In this document: in pieces, positions 8,348-15,722 of the stretch
Layout: the number at the start of each line of letters is the position of its first letter
How positions within the stretch are numbered: the stretch's first letter is position 1
NCBI GenBank assembly: GCA_023228425.1
Contig: JALOBE010000001.1
Location: 62,001 to 126,000 of the forward strand
DNA from: Syntrophales bacterium
GTDB taxonomy: Bacteria > Desulfobacterota > Syntrophia > Syntrophales > UBA2210
DNA: 64,000 nt
Direction of reading: 5' to 3'
Program-made: the position numbers and the translations under genes
The notes under the pieces: generated by a model
Told to the model about the DNA's origin: nothing
What the model saw: only the letters and a program-made list of their open reading frames with translations
The model's database searches: none

Positions 8348-10021
8348 ATGGCAGAGGAAAAGAAGAAGTTGTCGAGAGCGGAGCGGCTCGAGCTTGAAAA
8401 GGCCGCTAATCTGAAGCACTGGGAGGAGCAGGACGCCCTGCTGATGGAGCACCGCGCCGAGGCTTACAATATCGGCGGCGAAAAGCAGGTAGCGCGGCTG
8501 GCCAAGCAGAACAAGAAACCCATGCGTGACCTGATAGTGAAGTTGATAGACCCCGGAACTGAATTCTATGAGCTGGGTCTTGACGCAGGATACGACATCG
8601 GTCAGAAGCGTCTTTACGGCGGCGAGATTTACGAGTCGGAAAACCGAGGCCACATCCCCGGCGGCGGTGTGATCACCGGCGTGGGAACAGTTATGGGCCG
8701 TGACTGCATGATTTTTGCGAACGAGAACCGCTATGCCGCGGGAACCTATTTCCCGATTACCCTGAAAAAGCACATGCGTGCCCAGGCCATTGCCGAGGAG
8801 TGCGAGCTCCCCTGCATCTACATCGCCGATTCAGGCGGGATCAACCTGCCTCTCCAGGTGGGTTGCTTTGCCGACGACGGCCATTTCGGAACTATGTTTT
8901 ACAACATGTGCCGCATGTCAGCCAAGGGAATCCGCCAGTACACGCTCTCTACGGGCGGTAACACGGCGGGTGGCGCCTACATTGTGTACCTGGCCTCCGA
9001 GTCGATCATGATCGAGAAGATGGCCTACGCCTTTCTGGCCGGCCCCCCCATGGTAAAGTCGGCCATCGGCGAAACGGTATCCATGGAAGATCTGGGCGGC
9101 GCCTATGTCCACACGCAGCATTCCGGCGGTTGCGACCACTTTGTCCGGAGTCAGGATGAAGGCATTGAAAAACTTCGGGCCATGATGGAGTTTGAACCAC
9201 CGAACGAGCTTCACGTCGACCGTCGGGAAAGCCGCGAGCCCAAGTTCGATTTCGAGGAAATGATGCGCAACACCCCCATCGACACCTACAAGTACATCAA
9301 CATCAAAGATACCATCAAGTGCCTGGCCGATGACAGCTATTTCCACGAATACAAGCCCACCTACGGTCCCGGCAGGGGCGATGCGATCGTAGCCGGCAAG
9401 ATGTGGATGAAAGGCATTCCCGTGGGCGTGATTGCCTCCAACGCCAGCGGCGTCATTTATATCGATGCGGCGCGGAAGGCAACGGAATGGATGATCCGTT
9501 GCGGCAACTCGAAGATTCCCGTTCTTTTCCTCCAGGGCTCTCCCGGTTACATGGTAGGCAAGTCGGAGGAATGGGGCGGCATCGGAAAGTACGGATCCGA
9601 CATGGTGCGCACCTGTACCTGCCTTGACACGCCGAAGATCACCTACGTGATCGGTCCCGACCACGGCGCGGCAAACTACGGGATGTGCGGCCGGGCCTTC
9701 AAGCCACGGTTTGCCTTCACGAACATGCGTGGCCGCACGACGGTCATGTCTGGTGAAACAGCTGGTTTTATTGTTGAAACCGTGCGACGAAAGAACATCG
9801 AGGCCAAGGGTGAGGCGGTGAATGAAGAAGAAATGGCCCAGTTCCGCCAGATGATGCGCGACCGGTACGACGCGGAAGGGCATCCCTTCTACACCGGTTC
9901 GCTGCTCTTCCACGACGGCGTTATAGCCTTCAGTGAAGCTCGTGAAAAAATCGCCCGGGGCTTCGAGATCGCGCTCCGCGTACCCATCAAGCAATCCATC
10001 TGGGGCGACTTGAAAGTCTGA
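8348..10021 (+). CDS. Acyl-CoA carboxyltransferase, methylcrotonyl-CoA carboxylase beta type
   Basis: This 557-residue protein is a biotin-dependent carboxyltransferase with both crotonase-like halves. The N half has DSGGINLPLQ (161-170), NTAGGAY (205-211) and FLAGPPMVK (229-237). The C half has SPGYMVGKSEEWGGIGK and ANYGMCGRAF. The DSGG-N-LP form and GPPxVKxAxGE point to the methylcrotonyl/geranyl-CoA carboxylase beta group rather than propionyl-CoA carboxylase. It moves a carboxyl group between biotin and an acyl-CoA. It has a strong AAGGAGG site and is first in an operon with a hydratase, a lyase-like protein and a biotin carrier. With no biotin carboxylase nearby it could instead serve a glutaconyl-CoA decarboxylase-type complex or a transcarboxylase. 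Confidence 0.88.
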   Translation: MAEEKKKLSRAERLELEKAANLKHWEEQDALLMEHRAEAYNIGGEKQVARLAKQNKKPMRDLIVKLIDPGTEFYELGLDAGYDIGQKRLYGGEIYESENRGHIPGGGVITGVGTVMGRDCMIFANENRYAAGTYFPITLKKHMRAQAIAEECELPCIYIADSGGINLPLQVGCFADDGHFGTMFYNMCRMSAKGIRQYTLSTGGNTAGGAYIVYLASESIMIEKMAYAFLAGPPMVKSAIGETVSMEDLGGAYVHTQHSGGCDHFVRSQDEGIEKLRAMMEFEPPNELHVDRRESREPKFDFEEMMRNTPIDTYKYINIKDTIKCLADDSYFHEYKPTYGPGRGDAIVAGKMWMKGIPVGVIASNASGVIYIDAARKATEWMIRCGNSKIPVLFLQGSPGYMVGKSEEWGGIGKYGSDMVRTCTCLDTPKITYVIGPDHGAANYGMCGRAFKPRFAFTNMRGRTTVMSGETAGFIVETVRRKNIEAKGEAVNEEEMAQFRQMMRDRYDAEGHPFYTGSLLFHDGVIAFSEAREKIARGFEIALRVPIKQSIWGDLKV

Positions 10022-10044
10022 TGCCCTGAAGGGAGGTACTGATC

Positions 10045-10845
10045 ATGTCAGAAATTCTGTTGCAGGAAAGGACAGACGAAGGCATCCTGATTCTCACTCT
10101 GAATCGCCCCGATGCCATGAACTGCTTCAATTTTGATCTGCTTGCCGTTCTGTCCGATGTGATTCGCGAAGCCAATTTCGACATGGACCTTCGCTGCATC
10201 ATCGTTACCGGATCCCGTTCCGGCGACGATCCCAAAAAGTGGGCATTTTCAACCGGGGCAGACTTGAAGGAGCGCCGGACACTGACGCAGGACCAGGTCC
10301 GCCGGTTCATCTTCACGATCCGTAACACTTTTACCGCCGTGGAGCAGGTTCGTGTTCCCGTGATAGCCGCCATCAATGGCTACGCTTTCGGCGGCGGGAC
10401 AGAACTGGCACTGGCCTGTGATCTGCGGATCGCCTCGTCAAACGTTCTCATGGGATTGACAGAGACGAGCCTCGCCATCATTCCCGGAGCCGGCGGGACT
10501 CAGCGTCTCCCCCGCATTGTGGGCGTAGCCAAGGCGAAGGAGCTTATTTTCACGGCCAGAAGGATCAACGCCCAGACGGCGCTTGAAATCGGTCTCGTGA
10601 GCCGTGTCGTGGAACCTGACCAACTGATGGACGCGGCCATGGAGCTGGCCCGAGAAATTGCCAAGAACGGCCCCATCGGCGTGGCCCAGGCGAAATTCAC
10701 CCTCAACTACGGGACCGAAGCCAGCCTCGGCGTTGCCCTGCCACTGGAATCCAAGGCCTACGAAGTGACGATTCCCACGAAGGATCGGCTGGAAGCCCTG
10801 GCCGCCTTCGTGGAAAAACGCAAACCAGTCTTTAAGGGAGAATAA
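10045..10845 (+). CDS. Enoyl-CoA hydratase, methylglutaconyl-CoA hydratase (AUH/LiuC) type
   Basis: This 266-residue crotonase-fold enzyme has the oxyanion-hole segment FSTGADLKER and the segment FGGGTELALACDLRIA. The two catalytic Glu positions are present, in GGGTELAL and GLTETSLAIIPG. The stretch GADLKERRTL and the run TSLAIIPGAGGTQRLPR followed by AKELIFTARR closely match AUH/LiuC enzymes, which hydrate 3-methylglutaconyl-CoA to HMG-CoA. That fits its place 23 bases after the methylcrotonyl-CoA carboxylase-type gene. The substrate is inference; other enoyl-CoA esters are possible. A GGGAGG site precedes the ATG. Confidence 0.88.
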   Translation: MSEILLQERTDEGILILTLNRPDAMNCFNFDLLAVLSDVIREANFDMDLRCIIVTGSRSGDDPKKWAFSTGADLKERRTLTQDQVRRFIFTIRNTFTAVEQVRVPVIAAINGYAFGGGTELALACDLRIASSNVLMGLTETSLAIIPGAGGTQRLPRIVGVAKAKELIFTARRINAQTALEIGLVSRVVEPDQLMDAAMELAREIAKNGPIGVAQAKFTLNYGTEASLGVALPLESKAYEVTIPTKDRLEALAAFVEKRKPVFKGE

Positions 10846-10849
10846 GAAT

Positions 10850-10877
10850 CCTCCTCCCTTCTGCCGCCGGGAGGAGG
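10850..10877 (+). other. Intercistronic hairpin
   Basis: CCTCCTCCC (10850-10858) pairs perfectly with GGGAGGAGG (10869-10877) around a 10-base loop, just after the hydratase stop. No T tract follows, so it is more likely an mRNA processing or stability element than a terminator. Its 3' arm looks like a ribosome site but is far from the next start. Confidence 0.5.
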
Positions 10878-10925
10878 AATAATTCGTTATTAACGATTGA
10901 CAAACACTGAAGGAGGAGAAGTTGT

Positions 10926-12116
10926 ATGGCGACAGAATATGATCTTTGGAAAATTTTTCCAAGAATGCCGAAAAAGGTTACCATCGGCGACATAACCATC
11001 CGTGATGGTTTTCAGCACCATGAGAAGTTCATTTCCACGAAGGCCAAGATTTTTTACGGCCAGGAAATGATCCTCGCCGGGTGCCGGGAGCTCGAGGTGA
11101 CGAACCTGGCTCCGCGCACGACACCGCAGTTCGTCGACGCGGCTGATGTCATGAAGGCTCTGCGGGACGATGAGTTCCGGAAGCGTGCCGCCCGTCGCGG
11201 CATCGACATCGACAAGGACATCTGCCTGACGGCCGTCACGATCCGCGAACCATCGGTTGACCTTGCCATCCAGATGAAGCAGGAAGGGTACGGCCCGGAC
11301 CGCATACTCATGATGGTATCCACCGACCCGGAACACCATTTTGCCAATTCGGGCACCACGCTGACCCAGTACTGGCGCGAAGCCGAGCGCTGCATCAAGA
11401 AGGCCCGCGACGCGGGAATCAAGATGTGCGGCACGGTGAGTACCATCTGGGGCAGCCCCATCAGCGGCGCCACGAAACTCGAGGATGCCGTGGAATTCAC
11501 CAAGCGCTGGTTTGAGATCGGTGCCCATGACATCGAGCACGCCGACCATGACGGTTCTGCCAATGCCGCCGACGTGTACCGCTACTTTTCGATGATTCTC
11601 GATGCCATGCCGAACCCCGAGGCCCATCTCTGCCACCTGCACGAAACAAAGCGCATCGCTTCCTCGTCAGTCCTCGCAGCCCTCCAGGCCGGTCTCACCC
11701 GCTTCGAGGCGACGCTTGGAGGTATGGGCGGCCAGCCGGCGAACTTCCTTGATGATTGTCCCATCAGGGGAACCGGCGAGTACTATTACAAGGACGCCCG
11801 TTATGTGGGTCTCATCTGCATGGAAGACCTGCTCGTTCAGATCGACGAGTTGGGAATCGAGCATGGCTACGATGTGGACCGCATCCTCTGGCTCGGTCAG
11901 AAAATGGAGAAGACAGCGGGCATGCGGCTTCGGTCGGAAGCGGTCATCAATGGCCGGACCCAGAAGGAAGGGAACTGGCAGTTCGCCCGTCCGGGCCTGA
12001 AAAAACTCATTGAAAGGGAAGGGGAACAGCCGGGTCAGCGAATTCCTCCGGACTGGGCTCCGAAGGCCGTTCTGCCCGAAAAGTGGGGTCCCTCGGATCC
12101 GACCTGGGCACAATAA
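10926..12116 (+). CDS. DRE-TIM family lyase-like protein related to HMG-CoA lyase
   Basis: This 396-residue TIM-barrel protein matches the HMG-CoA lyase/homocitrate synthase superfamily. The metal and catalytic residues are seen at R26-D27 (TIRDGFQ), E57 (ELEVTN) and H237/H239 (CHLHET). The loop that reads GGLGGCP in HMG-CoA lyase reads GGMGGQP here, so the catalytic Cys is replaced by Gln270; a Cys follows at 278. It is also about 90 residues longer than HMG-CoA lyase, with a Pro-rich C-terminal extension. It is preceded by AAGGAGGAG. By context it should act on the product of the neighbouring hydratase, but a changed reaction (other carbon-carbon lyase or carboxyltransferase) is possible. 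Confidence 0.8.
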   Translation: MATEYDLWKIFPRMPKKVTIGDITIRDGFQHHEKFISTKAKIFYGQEMILAGCRELEVTNLAPRTTPQFVDAADVMKALRDDEFRKRAARRGIDIDKDICLTAVTIREPSVDLAIQMKQEGYGPDRILMMVSTDPEHHFANSGTTLTQYWREAERCIKKARDAGIKMCGTVSTIWGSPISGATKLEDAVEFTKRWFEIGAHDIEHADHDGSANAADVYRYFSMILDAMPNPEAHLCHLHETKRIASSSVLAALQAGLTRFEATLGGMGGQPANFLDDCPIRGTGEYYYKDARYVGLICMEDLLVQIDELGIEHGYDVDRILWLGQKMEKTAGMRLRSEAVINGRTQKEGNWQFARPGLKKLIEREGEQPGQRIPPDWAPKAVLPEKWGPSDPTWAQ

Positions 12117-12138
12117 ACGTCTCATCACGGGTGACGGC

Positions 12139-12160
12139 AGGGGGAGCCCCGGCTCCCCCT
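12139..12160 (+). other. Intercistronic hairpin, weak terminator candidate
   Basis: AGGGGGAGCC and GGCTCCCCCT form a perfect 10-base-pair stem separated by two bases, 22 bases after the lyase-like gene. Only three T follow, so termination would be partial at best. It could set different transcript levels for the biotin carrier gene downstream. Confidence 0.45.
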
Positions 12161-12261
12161 TTCATCCGGAACCTGAAAACATTACACAGGATACACTGCC
12201 CGAAGCAGGCATATCTTGCAGGGCAAGCCAATTAAATACCGAAGGAGGAGGTTCACACACA

Positions 12262-12477
12262 ATGGCTTTAGAAATCGTAGCACCCATGCCCGGAACGATC
12301 GGGGAAATTCTGGTTGAGGTCGGCGATGCCGTCAATGCGGATGATGAGCTCATCATCCTCGAAGCCATGAAAATGGAAAACCCCATCGTCGCTCCTGAGG
12401 CGGGGACCGTTAAAGAAATCAAGGTAAAGGAGGCGGATAAAGTCGACTCCAACCAGTTGCTGATCGTGTTGGAGTAG
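12262..12477 (+). CDS. Free-standing biotin carrier (biotinyl domain) protein
   Basis: This 71-residue protein is only a biotinyl domain: MALEIVAPMPGTIGEILVEVGD followed by the biotinylation site EAMKMEN, with the target Lys in the middle, and the closing strand near residue 60. It lacks the Pro/Ala-rich N-terminal arm and membrane segments of larger carriers. A strong AAGGAGGAGG site precedes the ATG; the longer open frame from 12010 is only readthrough. BirA (37034-38050) would attach biotin. It should carry carboxyl groups to or from the carboxyltransferase at 8348. No biotin carboxylase or membrane decarboxylase subunit is encoded in the window. Confidence 0.93.
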   Translation: MALEIVAPMPGTIGEILVEVGDAVNADDELIILEAMKMENPIVAPEAGTVKEIKVKEADKVDSNQLLIVLE

Positions 12478-12493
12478 CTGTTTTGCTGCCTTG

Positions 12494-12541
12494 AAGCTCC
12501 CTCCTCCGTGTGGATACGGTGGGGGGAGCTTTCACTTTTTT
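12494..12541 (+). terminator. Strong intrinsic terminator closing the biotin-carrier operon
   Basis: Two arms of 16 bases, AAGCTCCCTCCTCCGT starting at 12495 and its partner ending at 12531, pair with one mismatch and one G-T pair around a six-base loop. A run of T follows at 12536-12541. This separates the operon from the SDR gene at 12646. A family 1 end fragment, TGATGGCCTCGTAAAAAGTC, starts at 12541 directly behind the T tract. Confidence 0.85.
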
Positions 12542-12645
12542 GATGGCCTCGTAAAAAGTCCTGATACTTATAGGTACTATTTTTTAGCCACGACAGCCGG
12601 CTTACCGGCCTGTGAGACTCATTTCTTCAGGAGGAGGAACAACCG

Positions 12646-13437
12646 ATGGATCTGAAATTGAAAGATAAAGTCGCTTTGGTTGCCGGCGGCAGCATGGGGT
12701 TGGGAAAAGCTGTGGCGATGACGCTGTCGGAAGAAGGAGCCCGCGTGGCTGTCGGAGCCCTCGATGATTCCTTCCTTCCCGAAGCGGCCGATGAAATACG
12801 CCGCGCAACCGGTGGCGAGGTACTCGCCATAGCCACAGACGTCAGCAAGCCTGACGAAGCGCGGCTGTTCGTGCGGAAAGCCATCGATCATTTCGGGACG
12901 GTGGACATCCTTGTCAACAACGCCGGCGGACCGCCATCGACGCCCTTTCTTGATATAGACGATACCCTCTGGGAGTTTGGTTTTCGCCTGAACCTTTTGA
13001 GTACCATCGCCATGACCCGCGAAGTAATTCCCGTTATGAAAGAGAAGAGGTGGGGCCGCATCATCAACATGACGTCCATTTCGGTCAAGCAGCCCATCGA
13101 TGGATTGATCCTGTCGAACACGATCCGTTCCGGCGTCATCGGCCTTGCCAAGTCACTGTCCAATGAACTGGCGCCCTTCAACATCACCGTCAACAGCGTC
13201 TGCCCCGGTTATACCATGACCGAACGTGTCCGAACGCTTGCCGCATCTATGGCCGAAAAGGAACAGACAACACCGGAGGAAATAATCCGGCGCTGGGAAT
13301 CCGCCATTCCCATGGGAAGAATGGGTACCCCTGAAGAGTTCTCGACCCTTGTCGCCTACCTTGCGTCTGAGGGGAGCGGGTATATCACGGGGGCGGCTAT
13401 TCAGATCGACGGGGGATGGTACAAGGGAATCATGTAG
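12646..13437 (+). CDS. SDR-family protein with altered catalytic residues
   Basis: This 263-residue protein has the Rossmann fold of short-chain dehydrogenases: AGGSMGLGKA (13-22) in place of the usual TGxxxGIG, DVSKPDEA, NNAGG (91-95) and the C-terminal DGGWYKG. The catalytic pattern is degenerate. The Ser region MTSIS (142-146) is present, but the expected YxxxK reads S157-N-T-I-R161, so Tyr and Lys are both lost. A BKR-like SDR subgroup without the normal tetrad is known, and its activity is unclear. It has its own AGGAGGAGG site and lies after the operon terminator, so it is likely a separate unit. Confidence 0.88.
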   Translation: MDLKLKDKVALVAGGSMGLGKAVAMTLSEEGARVAVGALDDSFLPEAADEIRRATGGEVLAIATDVSKPDEARLFVRKAIDHFGTVDILVNNAGGPPSTPFLDIDDTLWEFGFRLNLLSTIAMTREVIPVMKEKRWGRIINMTSISVKQPIDGLILSNTIRSGVIGLAKSLSNELAPFNITVNSVCPGYTMTERVRTLAASMAEKEQTTPEEIIRRWESAIPMGRMGTPEEFSTLVAYLASEGSGYITGAAIQIDGGWYKGIM

Positions 13438-13443
13438 AGACGA

Positions 13444-13647
13444 TCATTTGAACTTTAGAGGGTTAACCTTCCGTTCCATGCCATCGAGGAACTTGGACCA
13501 GGCGTCGGTCTTGAAGGCCGTAACCAGTTTTTTCGGAGACCGGCCTCCGCATTTCGGGCACTCAAGTCCATCCCAGGGTTCATCAATTTTTAAAAGCGCC
13601 TCGTATTCATGACCGCATAGGGTACAGGCAAAATCATACAGTGGCAT
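13444..13647 (-). CDS. FmdB-type zinc ribbon protein
   Basis: This 67-residue protein begins MPLYDFACTLCGHEYEALL and has a second pair CPKCGG, giving the CxxC-x(n)-CxxC zinc ribbon of the FmdB/CxxC_CxxC_SSSS family. Proteins of this family are proposed regulators; FmdB takes its name from the amidase/formamidase operon of Methylophilus. The C-terminal half (KLVTAFKTDAWSKFLDGMER) is helical and less conserved. It is convergent with the SDR gene, six bases away. Confidence 0.88.
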   Translation of the reverse strand: MPLYDFACTLCGHEYEALLKIDEPWDGLECPKCGGRSPKKLVTAFKTDAWSKFLDGMERKVNPLKFK

Positions 13648-13675
13648 TGCTTGAGTTCTCCGCTTCGGTTCCAGT

Positions 13676-13796
13676 CATGACGCCCTCGAAAAAAGCCGGG
13701 AAATATCCAATGGATTTCTCGTCGCGATGCTCCTCGAAATGACAAAATTCAAAGGTCTCGGAGGCGTGCCTTCGGTACCATGGTACGAAGCCGTCA
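13676..13796 (+). repeat. Family 1 repeat, copy D, shortened and mixed with family 2
   Basis: The right end, TACCATGGTACGAAGCCGTCA, is a typical family 1 terminus and a TCATGACGCCCTCG-like start lies at the left. The middle is replaced by a family 2 unit (GATTTCTCGTCGCGATGC, about 13716-13733, then CTCCTCGAAATGACAAA). The rest of the gap 13797-14091 has no gene that I can recognise. Confidence 0.6.
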
Positions 13797-14091
13797 GTCG
13801 TGGCACCATCCTGTTTTCTTTCGTAGTCTCACCTCTCCTACCACAAGCCCCGGGGTTGGTCAAGTCTGACGCGATGTGCTTTGAACGCGATCAATGACTG
13901 ACGAAACTTTGAGGTCAAACTACACCATGATGACCTCTGTTGAAAAACCGGGTACGGAATACGGTACCCCCAACCTGAAAAGCCTTTCCTTCCGAATCAG
14001 CAGGGCTTGTGGGAACATAAGGACACGATGGCGGTTCCCCCTTGCTCGCGCCGCGGAGGGAGAGGGAACCGCCCGGTGTAATCACCAGGGA

Positions 14092-14487
14092 TCATGTGAG
14101 CGGCCACTCACCCCGCTCCTTGAGAACTTCCCGGTAGACTTCCAGTGCTTCATTGACCGCCGGCATGCCCGCGTAGGTGGCAACCTGAAAGAAAATTTCC
14201 GTAAGTTTGTGCGGATCGCACCCCACATTCAACGCGGCGTTCACATGCAGGCGCAACTCGTCAGCGGCCCTGAGGGACGCGAGCATGGCGCAGGCCGCCA
14301 TCTGCCGTTCCTGGATCGTCAGAACCTTTCGGGAATAGAGGTTCCCCGTGATAAAGCGTGAAAAATCATTGGCCAGCTCACGATTGAATTCCCGCCACAT
14401 AACAAAGGGCGGCGTGAGCTTCGCGCCACCTGAAAAAAGTAATTGAGCCGTTTCCTGCGTCTGGGTCTTGATATCTTTTTCCGCCAT
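14092..14487 (-). CDS. Carboxymuconolactone decarboxylase-family protein
   Basis: This 131-residue helical protein carries the CMD-family core: FSRFITGNLYSRKVLTIQER, CAMLASLRAADELRLHVNAALN, and EIFFQVATYAGMPAVNEAL. It lacks the CxxC of AhpD-type alkylhydroperoxidase partners, so it resembles the gamma-carboxymuconolactone decarboxylase branch. In anaerobes such proteins are common but mostly unassigned. I used the ATG at 14487, which has AAGGAG 8 bases upstream, rather than the open frame to 14556. Confidence 0.85.
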   Translation of the reverse strand: MAEKDIKTQTQETAQLLFSGGAKLTPPFVMWREFNRELANDFSRFITGNLYSRKVLTIQERQMAACAMLASLRAADELRLHVNAALNVGCDPHKLTEIFFQVATYAGMPAVNEALEVYREVLKERGEWPLT

Positions 14488-14513
14488 TGTCCGCTCCTTT
14501 TGCATACCAGTAT

Positions 14514-14765
14514 TGACGAGCCCGTAAAAAGTTGCCGGAAATAGGACCTCCGGCACTACAGCCGGATGCTTAATCGCGCTCTCTCCTTCGGGGGGAAAAC
14601 TGCTCCGTGGAACGCCCGGTCATGCTTCCCAAGGAATAATAAGCCTGACATGGTACGCGTGCCGTGTAAAAGCTCATCCTCCGGAGCAAAAACTGCGCCG
14701 GGGGATACGAAGCCACGCTTCCCAAGGAAATAATAAGAGCGTGACACGGTACCTGCCTATATCAA
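14514..14765. repeat. Family 1-related repeat with an internal 93 bp duplication
   Basis: The segment begins with GACGAGCCCGTAAAAAGTTG and CCGGATGCTTAATCGCGCT, both family 1 blocks. It then holds two copies, about 93 bases apart, of a sequence with AAAACTGC, GCTTCCCAAGGAA, ATAATAAG and a TGACAYGGTAC end (CTTCCC at 14625 and 14718). No gene is present between 14488 and 14984. The last 200 bases before rplU should hold its promoter, but I see no convincing -35/-10 pair. Confidence 0.65.
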
Positions 14766-14984
14766 AATCATCGAGCTTACTCAAGCATCAACTTGCCCCG
14801 GCGACCTCTGCAGGCAACCCTGTCAAGCATCGTGGGGCACCGCACGAGCCCGGCCGTCCGGTCTCGTCGGCATAAAAAAGTGGTTGATTTTATCACTTCA
14901 TTCTGGTAGGTAAGCGTTTTCTCCAGGTTCTTCGAGAATCGGGAGTGATCAGTATCGATATTCTATGGTAAAGGGTAGTCGACT

Positions 14985-15296
14985 ATGTATGCTGTCATAA
15001 AAACCGGAGGGAAACAGTACCAGGTTGCTGTTGGTGAGATGCTCGAATTTGAGAAAATCGAGGGAAATCCAGGAGAGTCGGTTGCTTTTGATCAGGTATT
15101 GATGGTCCGCGACGACGACTCCATCAGAGTGGGAACGCCTCTGGTGAAAGGGGCAACGGTGACGGGAACAATCATCGCACAGAAAAAGGGTCCCAAGATT
15201 ACCGTCTTTAAAATGAAACGGCGCAAGGGATACAGGAAGAAGGCAGGTCACCGGCAGCAGTTGACACGGCTCAGAATAACGGAAATCGCGGGGTAG
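14985..15296 (+). CDS. rplU: 50S ribosomal protein L21
   Basis: This 103-residue protein is full-length L21: MYAVIKTGGKQYQV at the start, then VGTPLVKGATVTG and the family signature KMKRRKGYRKKAGHRQ. It binds 23S rRNA in the large subunit. It is followed by rpmA 13 bases later, the usual L21-L27 pair. AAAGGG lies before the ATG. Confidence 0.99.
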   Translation: MYAVIKTGGKQYQVAVGEMLEFEKIEGNPGESVAFDQVLMVRDDDSIRVGTPLVKGATVTGTIIAQKKGPKITVFKMKRRKGYRKKAGHRQQLTRLRITEIAG

Positions 15297-15309
15297 GGAG
15301 GAAGAAGCC

Positions 15310-15564
15310 ATGGCTCATAAAAAAGGCCAGGGAAGCAGTAGAAACGGACGGGACAGCCAGTCCCAGCGTCGGGGCGTCAAGGCCTTCGGCGGAGAGCGTG
15401 TCAGCGCCGGTTCGATCATAATCCGCCAGATCGGAACAAAGATACACCCGGGGCTCAACGTGGGTATGGGAAAAGACTACACGATCTACTCGAAAATAGA
15501 CGGGATCGTCACCTTCGAACGAAAGGACAAAACCCGGAAAAAAGTGAGTGTTTACGCGAGCTGA
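15310..15564 (+). CDS. rpmA: 50S ribosomal protein L27
   Basis: This 84-residue protein begins MAHKKGQGSSRNGRDSQSQR and continues GVKAFGGERVSAGSIIIRQ, the standard L27 sequence. The N-terminal tail reaches the peptidyl transferase centre. There is no firmicute-type N-terminal extension that would need cleavage. AGGGAGG lies upstream, and an intrinsic terminator follows. Confidence 0.99.
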   Translation: MAHKKGQGSSRNGRDSQSQRRGVKAFGGERVSAGSIIIRQIGTKIHPGLNVGMGKDYTIYSKIDGIVTFERKDKTRKKVSVYAS

Positions 15565-15619
15565 TCCCTTTTTGCGCGGCGGAACCGGCCGCCGGATCTT
15601 CTCACATACAAGGATCTTC

Positions 15620-15659
15620 AAGGTGTTAGTGGCGACCGCCCCGGCTAACACCTTTTTTT
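15620..15659 (+). terminator. Intrinsic terminator after rplU-rpmA
   Basis: AAGGTGTTAG (15620-15629) pairs perfectly with CTAACACCTT (15645-15654), followed by seven T. It closes the ribosomal protein unit, so obgE-proB downstream is either a separate transcript or fed by readthrough. Confidence 0.9.
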
Positions 15660-15722
15660 ATGGACCCGCCAAAAGACACTGATGAAGTACTGTCGCCATG
15701 AGGACGGATACTTACCACCGCC

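Noticed and set aside
8918..9994. 358-codon minus-strand ORF
   Set aside because: It is antisense to the carboxyltransferase gene; GC-rich codon use opens the opposite frame.
10887..10897. BirA half-site (GATTGACAA) before the lyase-like gene
   Set aside because: No second half-site lies at the needed distance, so it is most likely chance.
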